Assembly (NCBI RefSeq): GCF_026005215.1
Contig: NZ_BPMA01000009.1
Coordinates: forward strand, 1-64,000
Origin: Capnocytophaga catalasegens
GTDB lineage: Bacteria > Bacteroidota > Bacteroidia > Flavobacteriales > Flavobacteriaceae
Direction of reading: 5' to 3'
DNA length: 64,000 nt
A model generated the notes under the pieces. That model searched no databases. It had not been told where the DNA came from and was given only the letters and a program-made list of their open reading frames with translations. Positions 63,941-64,000 of this stretch are shown piece by piece (positions within the stretch are counted from its first letter, which is position 1; each line of letters starts with the position of its first letter). The translations under genes were made by a program, and so were the position numbers.

Positions 63941-64000
63941 CATTCATCTAACCAACCGATTATTATTTTAGGGATTAAGTAAATGAAAATTAATTCAATG

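Overview
The window comes from a low-GC member of the Bacteroidota, most likely the Flavobacteriaceae and plausibly a Capnocytophaga-like bacterium. The reasons are the gliding lipoprotein GldJ, a PorP/SprF protein beside a 4117-residue type IX secretion (T9SS) type B adhesin, two SusC/SusD loci, many short lipoprotein signal peptides, and promoters of the Bacteroidota form TTTG-N17-22-TAnnTTTG. The species call is inference from gene content.

Layout. 0-3.6 kb: end of a SPOR-domain protein, an acyl-CoA thioesterase, the wreck of a cystathionine gamma-synthase-type gene, an AmpG-like permease and a YARHG protein. 3.7-8.3 kb (minus strand): a row of five lipoproteins. Two tandem paralogues recognisably belong to the cholesterol-dependent cytolysin-like (CDCL) pore-former family and lack the membrane-binding domain 4. 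Two more tandem paralogues of unknown family lie upstream of them, and a fifth lipoprotein lies beyond a terminator. This is the best candidate for a little-described system here. 8.7-16.7 kb (plus strand): a four-gene lipid/pigment-type operon made of an RND/MMPL exporter fused to a PlsC acyltransferase and a decayed methyltransferase-like tail, a CrtI-like FAD oxidoreductase, a C45 autoproteolytic acyltransferase/hydrolase lipoprotein, and a phenylacetate-CoA-ligase-like AMP-binding protein.

16.8-25.6 kb: yicC and gmk, with a SusC/SusD pair and a small hypothetical gene lying between them. The susC gene carries a run of 10 G near its start. 25.6-29.2 kb: an accessory island on the minus strand with small membrane-protein genes, a broken SUKH (SMI1/KNR4-like) gene and unrecognised genes. 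It resembles an immunity-gene island without a visible toxin. 29.3-33.3 kb: a palindrome and 42-bp tandem repeats, a prokaryotic RING-type protein with a structured leader, a LuxE/PaaK-like acyl-transfer protein and tRNA-Gln.

33.4-39.9 kb (plus strand): a DUF2723 membrane protein, gldJ and murF. 39.9-48.3 kb (minus strand): a glycan-uptake locus with a susC pseudogene (three lesions), susD, a GH3 beta-glucosidase and a PA14-tailed phosphoesterase. 48.3-50.7 kb: a possible small RNA, a roadblock-like protein, tRNA-Cys, folB and porP/sprF. 50.8-63.1 kb: the giant SprB-like adhesin, probably co-transcribed with porP/sprF and folB. The last 860 bp is AT-rich and carries a cluster of short CTCGTGAAAC-type repeats.
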